From positions 1 through 14,919 of the forward strand of contig JAFGBP010000072.1 of assembly GCA_016933095.1 (NCBI GenBank): DNA of 14,919 nt. Reading direction: 5' to 3'. The position numbers were made by a program, and so were the translations under genes. The notes below the pieces were generated by a model. It made no database searches, had not been told where the DNA came from, and saw nothing but the letters and a program-made list of their open reading frames with translations. Positions 12,736 to 14,919 of this stretch are shown here, piece by piece; the first letter of the stretch is position 1, and the number at the start of each line of letters is the position of its first letter. Origin of the DNA: Candidatus Woesearchaeota archaeon (GTDB lineage Archaea > Nanobdellota > Nanobdellia > Woesearchaeales > SM23-78).

Positions 12736-13380
12736 TCAAGCGTTTCTCAGCAGGTCTATGGCTATCTTCGGGTCCTCGCTGTTGAAGATGTAGCTTCCAG
12801 AGACTAGTATCGTGGCACCGGCGTCAATGAGTTCGCCTGCGTTGCCAGCATTTATTCCGCCATCGACTTCGATGTCAAGATGAGGTCTCTTCTTACGAAG
12901 AGAAGCCACCTTCTTGATGGTAGTCTTGAGGAGCTTCTGCCCAGGCTTTCCTGGCTTTACCGTCATTATAAGGACGAAATCCAGGTTATCAAGATATTTC
13001 TCAATGCTCTTCAGGGTCGTCGAAGGGCTTATTGCAAGGCCTGCCTGCACCCCAGCAGCCCTGATCTTCCCAAGGAGCTTGTCAGGAGCCTTTGAGGCCT
13101 CGGCATGGAAGCTTATCATATCAGCACCTGCTTCTAGGTACTTGTCGACTTCTTTTTCAGGATCCTTCACCATGAGGTGCACGTCCTTCTCAAGCTTCGT
13201 GCCGGAGAGGCTTGTCCTCGCAACCACGTCTGATCCAAAGCTTTTCTCCTTGACGAACTTGCCGTCTGCAATGTCGAAGTGAACGTAGTTGGCGTTCGTG
13301 ATCCGGAGCACTGCCTGGTCTATTGCAGTCTGGTCGCTATAATCAAGACCAAGGATGCTCGCACTCACCCGTATTATCAT
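12736..13380 (-). CDS. rpe: Ribulose-phosphate 3-epimerase family protein
   Basis: A TIM-barrel enzyme (214 residues) that interconverts ribulose 5-phosphate and xylulose 5-phosphate. Family features: VSASIL (5-10), metal ligands His34 and Asp36 in VHFDIADGKFV, His68 in DVHLMV, and Asp173 in IEVDGGIN (170-177), which is followed by a phosphate-binding VSGSYIF (193-199). All four metal ligands are present. Two substrate-loop positions differ: the usual HxDxMDG has Ala for Met, and MSVNPGFGGQ reads MTVKPGKPGQ (139-148). A related sugar-phosphate epimerase with another substrate is therefore possible. The frame opens at 13404, but the ATG at 13380 is chosen because the TATA box at 13406-13416 would overlap a transcript for the earlier start, and MIIRVSASIL matches the family N-terminus. 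Confidence 0.9.
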   Translation of the reverse strand: MIIRVSASILGLDYSDQTAIDQAVLRITNANYVHFDIADGKFVKEKSFGSDVVARTSLSGTKLEKDVHLMVKDPEKEVDKYLEAGADMISFHAEASKAPDKLLGKIRAAGVQAGLAISPSTTLKSIEKYLDNLDFVLIMTVKPGKPGQKLLKTTIKKVASLRKKRPHLDIEVDGGINAGNAGELIDAGATILVSGSYIFNSEDPKIAIDLLRNA

Positions 13381-13405
13381 CTTACCGTCTAAAATGGATT
13401 GCATT

Positions 13406-13416
13406 CTTTATAAAAG
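13406..13416 (-). promoter_or_regulatory. TATA-like box of the RPE gene
   Basis: CTTTTATAAAG on the minus strand is centred about 31 bases upstream of the ATG at 13380, giving a very short leader. It excludes the in-frame ATG at 13404 as the main start. It is nearly palindromic, so weak firing in the other direction cannot be ruled out. Confidence 0.6.
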
Positions 13417-13477
13417 TTGTCGTTTTTCAGACGAGAAAAAAGGAAATCGCTCCAGGGATACTTCTTCAATGAAAACA

Positions 13478-13487
13478 TTTATTAAAG
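13478..13487 (+). promoter_or_regulatory. TATA-like box of the small membrane protein gene
   Basis: TTTATTAAAG is centred about 26 bases before the ATG at 13508 and sets that start. Earlier in-frame ATGs at 13355, 13394 and 13469 lie upstream of or too close to it. Confidence 0.55.
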
Positions 13488-13507
13488 CTGATGGCAAAAG
13501 GCATATA

Positions 13508-13873
13508 ATGGTAACGCCTTGGATTTTGATAAGCATCGTCCTCACACTCATCCTGATTGGCTTGCTCGCACTTCTTTCATGGAAGTACCGCAAGACAAGG
13601 AAAGAACCAGATTACTACGCCCTGTTCATCGCAGGGATGTGCTGGGTTCCGCTCGGCATTCCTTTGAAGAATTACGGCCTCGTCATTGGAGGGCTCATCC
13701 TCATGATCGTCGGCCTAACCCACAAGGATAAGTGGAAGAAGAACAGGATTACTTGGGAAAAGTTAAGCAGCAAGGAGAGGAAGCTAAAAACCATTCTTAT
13801 CGTGTCTTTGGGAGTGCTGGTCCTCTTTGGTCTCGCAGCTTATATCCTTATGGGAACGGGCATGATTGAGTAG
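13508..13873 (+). CDS. Small integral membrane protein, function unknown
   Basis: A 121-residue protein with four hydrophobic segments: residues about 4-25 (WILISIVLTLILIGLLALLS), about 36-52 (YYALFIAGMCWVPLGIP), about 54-70 (NYGLVIGGLILMIVGL) and about 92-116 (LKTILIVSLGVLVLFGLAAY). A basic loop HKDKWKKNRITWEKLSSKERKLK links the third and fourth. The DYYALF and WVPLGI...LxIGGLxxMIVGL pattern is one I associate with small conserved membrane proteins of uncultured archaea, but I cannot name a function. The frame extends upstream to 13355, overlapping the RPE gene; the TATA box places the start at 13508. It may head a transcript with the next two genes. Confidence 0.7.
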   Translation: MVTPWILISIVLTLILIGLLALLSWKYRKTRKEPDYYALFIAGMCWVPLGIPLKNYGLVIGGLILMIVGLTHKDKWKKNRITWEKLSSKERKLKTILIVSLGVLVLFGLAAYILMGTGMIE

Positions 13874-13901
13874 GCTAAGCAGACAGGAAAATCAGAATAG
13901 A

Positions 13902-13921
13902 ATATTATAAAGAAAAGGAGG
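13902..13921 (+). promoter_or_regulatory. TATA-like box and GGAGG motif before the second membrane gene
   Basis: TATTATAAAG (13903-13912) is centred about 25 bases before the TTG at 13932, and GGAGG (13917-13921) ends ten bases before it. Both favour 13932 over the in-frame TTG at 13923. If transcription starts at 13932 the GGAGG would not be in the mRNA, so it acts only on read-through transcripts from the preceding gene. Confidence 0.45.
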
Positions 13922-13931
13922 ATTGATTGTA

Positions 13932-14384
13932 TTGGAGAACAAAGGATTGAAAGTGGCTCGTCGCCTTAAGACAATTTCCATCTCTGCATTGGCAGTTCTG
14001 GCTTCGCTAGTGTTCATATTCGCTCTTTTATCAGGGGCTGAGGGGTATGGCGGGGGCTTGAGGGGTATTATCATGAATTCTCCGAATGCCATTCCTTGGC
14101 TGGTATTGCTGCTACTCATCTATGCTGCCAGCAAGTGGGAGCTTGTTGGGGGAACCATAATCACCATCATGGGCGTGTGCACGATATTCGCGTTTGACTT
14201 CTATGAGCCAGGCGCATGGCCAGGGCTCGTGATAATATCATTACCTCTCATAATCCTTGGTTCCATGCTTGTGATAAGCTGGAAGTTGAAGAGGTGCAAG
14301 CCCCTGATTCAGAAAAAAATTTCAGTGCCTGCCAAGCAGCCGAAGCTACAGAGGAAGCCGGCCAAGAAGAGAAAAAAGAGATGA
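13932..14384 (+). CDS. Small integral membrane protein with basic tail, function unknown
   Basis: About 150 residues starting at a TTG codon (13932; 13923 is an alternative). Four hydrophobic segments follow a basic N-terminus MENKGLKVARRLKT: ISISALAVLASLVFIFALL, then after a Gly-rich EGYGGGLRG loop IPWLVLLLLIYAASKWELVG, then GTIITIMGVCTIFAF and GLVIISLPLIILGSMLVIS. The C-terminus is strongly basic (KQPKLQRKPAKKRKKR), which would face the cytoplasm and could bind RNA or acidic lipids. The WELVGG segment before the third span resembles a widespread family of four-span proteins of unknown function. The stop codon overlaps an ATG of the RpiB frame (ATGA at 14381-14384), so the two genes are likely translationally coupled. 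Confidence 0.7.
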   Translation: MENKGLKVARRLKTISISALAVLASLVFIFALLSGAEGYGGGLRGIIMNSPNAIPWLVLLLLIYAASKWELVGGTIITIMGVCTIFAFDFYEPGAWPGLVIISLPLIILGSMLVISWKLKRCKPLIQKKISVPAKQPKLQRKPAKKRKKR

Positions 14385-14395
14385 GAGATGATATC

Positions 14396-14863
14396 ATGAA
14401 AGAGATTATCGTGTTGGCCGCGGACCACGCTGGCTTTGCGCTAAAGGAGAAGATCAAATTGTGGCTTAAGAATGAAAAATCTGAGTCTTCCAAGCATGAG
14501 GTCGTCGACTCCTCCCCAAACCTTATCCAAGGCGATGATTATCCCGATCAAGCTTTCAAGGCCGCCAAGGAAGTGAGGCGAAGGAAGGCAAGAGGTGTCT
14601 TCATATGCGGCACAGGAGAAGGCATGTGCATGGCTGCTAACAAGGTTAAGGGCATACGCGCAGGGCTAGGGTATGATCTGAAAAGCGCCAGGCTAATTCG
14701 GGAGCATAATGATTCGAACGTCTTGTGCCTTGGAGGGCGCATATTGAAGGAAGCTCTTGCAAAGGCTATTGTGAAGGCTTGGCTTTCTGCCTCTTATCAA
14801 GGCGGGCGGCATGATAGAAGAATCCAAAAGATTAGCAGGCATGAGAAGTTCCGTTTCCATTAA
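14396..14863 (+). CDS. rpiB: Ribose-5-phosphate isomerase B (RpiB/LacA family)
   Basis: Interconverts ribose 5-phosphate and ribulose 5-phosphate; 155 residues, normal for the family. Signatures from the ATG at 14396: DHAGFALK near the N-terminus (phosphate and sugar site), GDDYPDQAFKAAKEV, the catalytic-Cys segment FICGTGEGMCMAANKVKGIRAG, REHNDSNVLCLGGR with the conserved His-Asn, and YQGGRHDRRIQKI at the C-terminus. An in-frame ATG at 14381 overlaps the upstream stop (ATGA) and would add five residues (MRDDI); the inner ATG matches the usual family N-terminus. RpiA is the usual isomerase of archaea, so RpiB here, with RPE encoded 1 kb away, is somewhat unusual. Allose- or galactose-6-phosphate isomerase activity cannot be excluded. 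Confidence 0.93.
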   Translation: MKEIIVLAADHAGFALKEKIKLWLKNEKSESSKHEVVDSSPNLIQGDDYPDQAFKAAKEVRRRKARGVFICGTGEGMCMAANKVKGIRAGLGYDLKSARLIREHNDSNVLCLGGRILKEALAKAIVKAWLSASYQGGRHDRRIQKISRHEKFRFH

Positions 14864-14919
14864 TCTTGAACCTGTTGTCCGATTCTAGAGGTTCCGCATA
14901 TAATATCATCATACTTCGC

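Noticed and set aside
13355..13507. N-terminal extension of the first small membrane protein reaching into the RPE gene
   Set aside because: The extension crosses the RPE promoter and its own TATA box; a start at 13508 leaves a clean membrane protein with correct promoter spacing.
1..14919. CRISPR array, defence island or prophage
   Set aside because: No regularly spaced repeats, no cas, nuclease-toxin, integrase or structural phage genes on either strand.

Overview
The window looks like a chromosomal segment of an archaeon of moderate GC content. It encodes Alba, ribosomal protein S17e (absent from bacteria), a GTP-type PEP carboxykinase of divergent archaeal form, a Ski2/Mtr4-like helicase and an interrupted tRNA. 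Many genes have a TATA-like box 25-29 bases before the start codon, as expected for leaderless archaeal transcripts. The sporadic content (long RelA/SpoT homologue, tandem Lrp regulator, transglutaminase-like membrane protein, RpiB plus RPE) recalls DPANN genomes such as Woesearchaeota. That placement is inference, not something the sequence proves.

Layout. Bases 3-1760 (+) hold a RelA/SpoT homologue that continues upstream of the window, followed by a Ski2/Mtr4-like helicase (1830-3788, +). A very AT-rich convergent spacer (3789-3898) separates it from an unrecognised protein gene (3899-4705, -). Next come an ITPase/RdgB gene (4793-5464, -) downstream of a double Lrp/AsnC regulator (5510-6466, -), then a tRNA-Arg(UCG) gene (6590-6786, -) interrupted in its T arm and apparently in its D arm. 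Alba (6922-7200, -) and S17e (7268-7459, -) form a small information-processing cluster. A PLP aminotransferase (7596-8912, +) and PEPCK (8956-10839, +) run together and converge on a ureohydrolase (10845-11636, -). Upstream of the ureohydrolase is a 123-bp palindrome-ended element bordered by a 10-bp direct repeat. Then follow a transglutaminase-like membrane protein (11831-12679, -), ribulose-phosphate 3-epimerase (12736-13380, -), two small membrane proteins (13508-13873 and 13932-14384, +) and RpiB (14396-14863, +).

How the genes fit together. PEPCK, RPE and RpiB suggest gluconeogenesis and pentose-phosphate interconversion. The aminotransferase and ureohydrolase suggest amino-acid or guanidino-compound turnover. 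The RelA/SpoT homologue has an intact-looking synthetase but degraded hydrolase motifs, so it may make (p)ppGpp-like alarmones without degrading them. ITPase cleans the nucleotide pool, and Alba, S17e, the helicase and the tRNA are informational genes. There is no CRISPR array, rRNA, transposase or phage gene. The least explained items are the tRNA interruptions, the 123-bp element with its AT-rich target-like flanks, and the orphan protein at 3899-4705.
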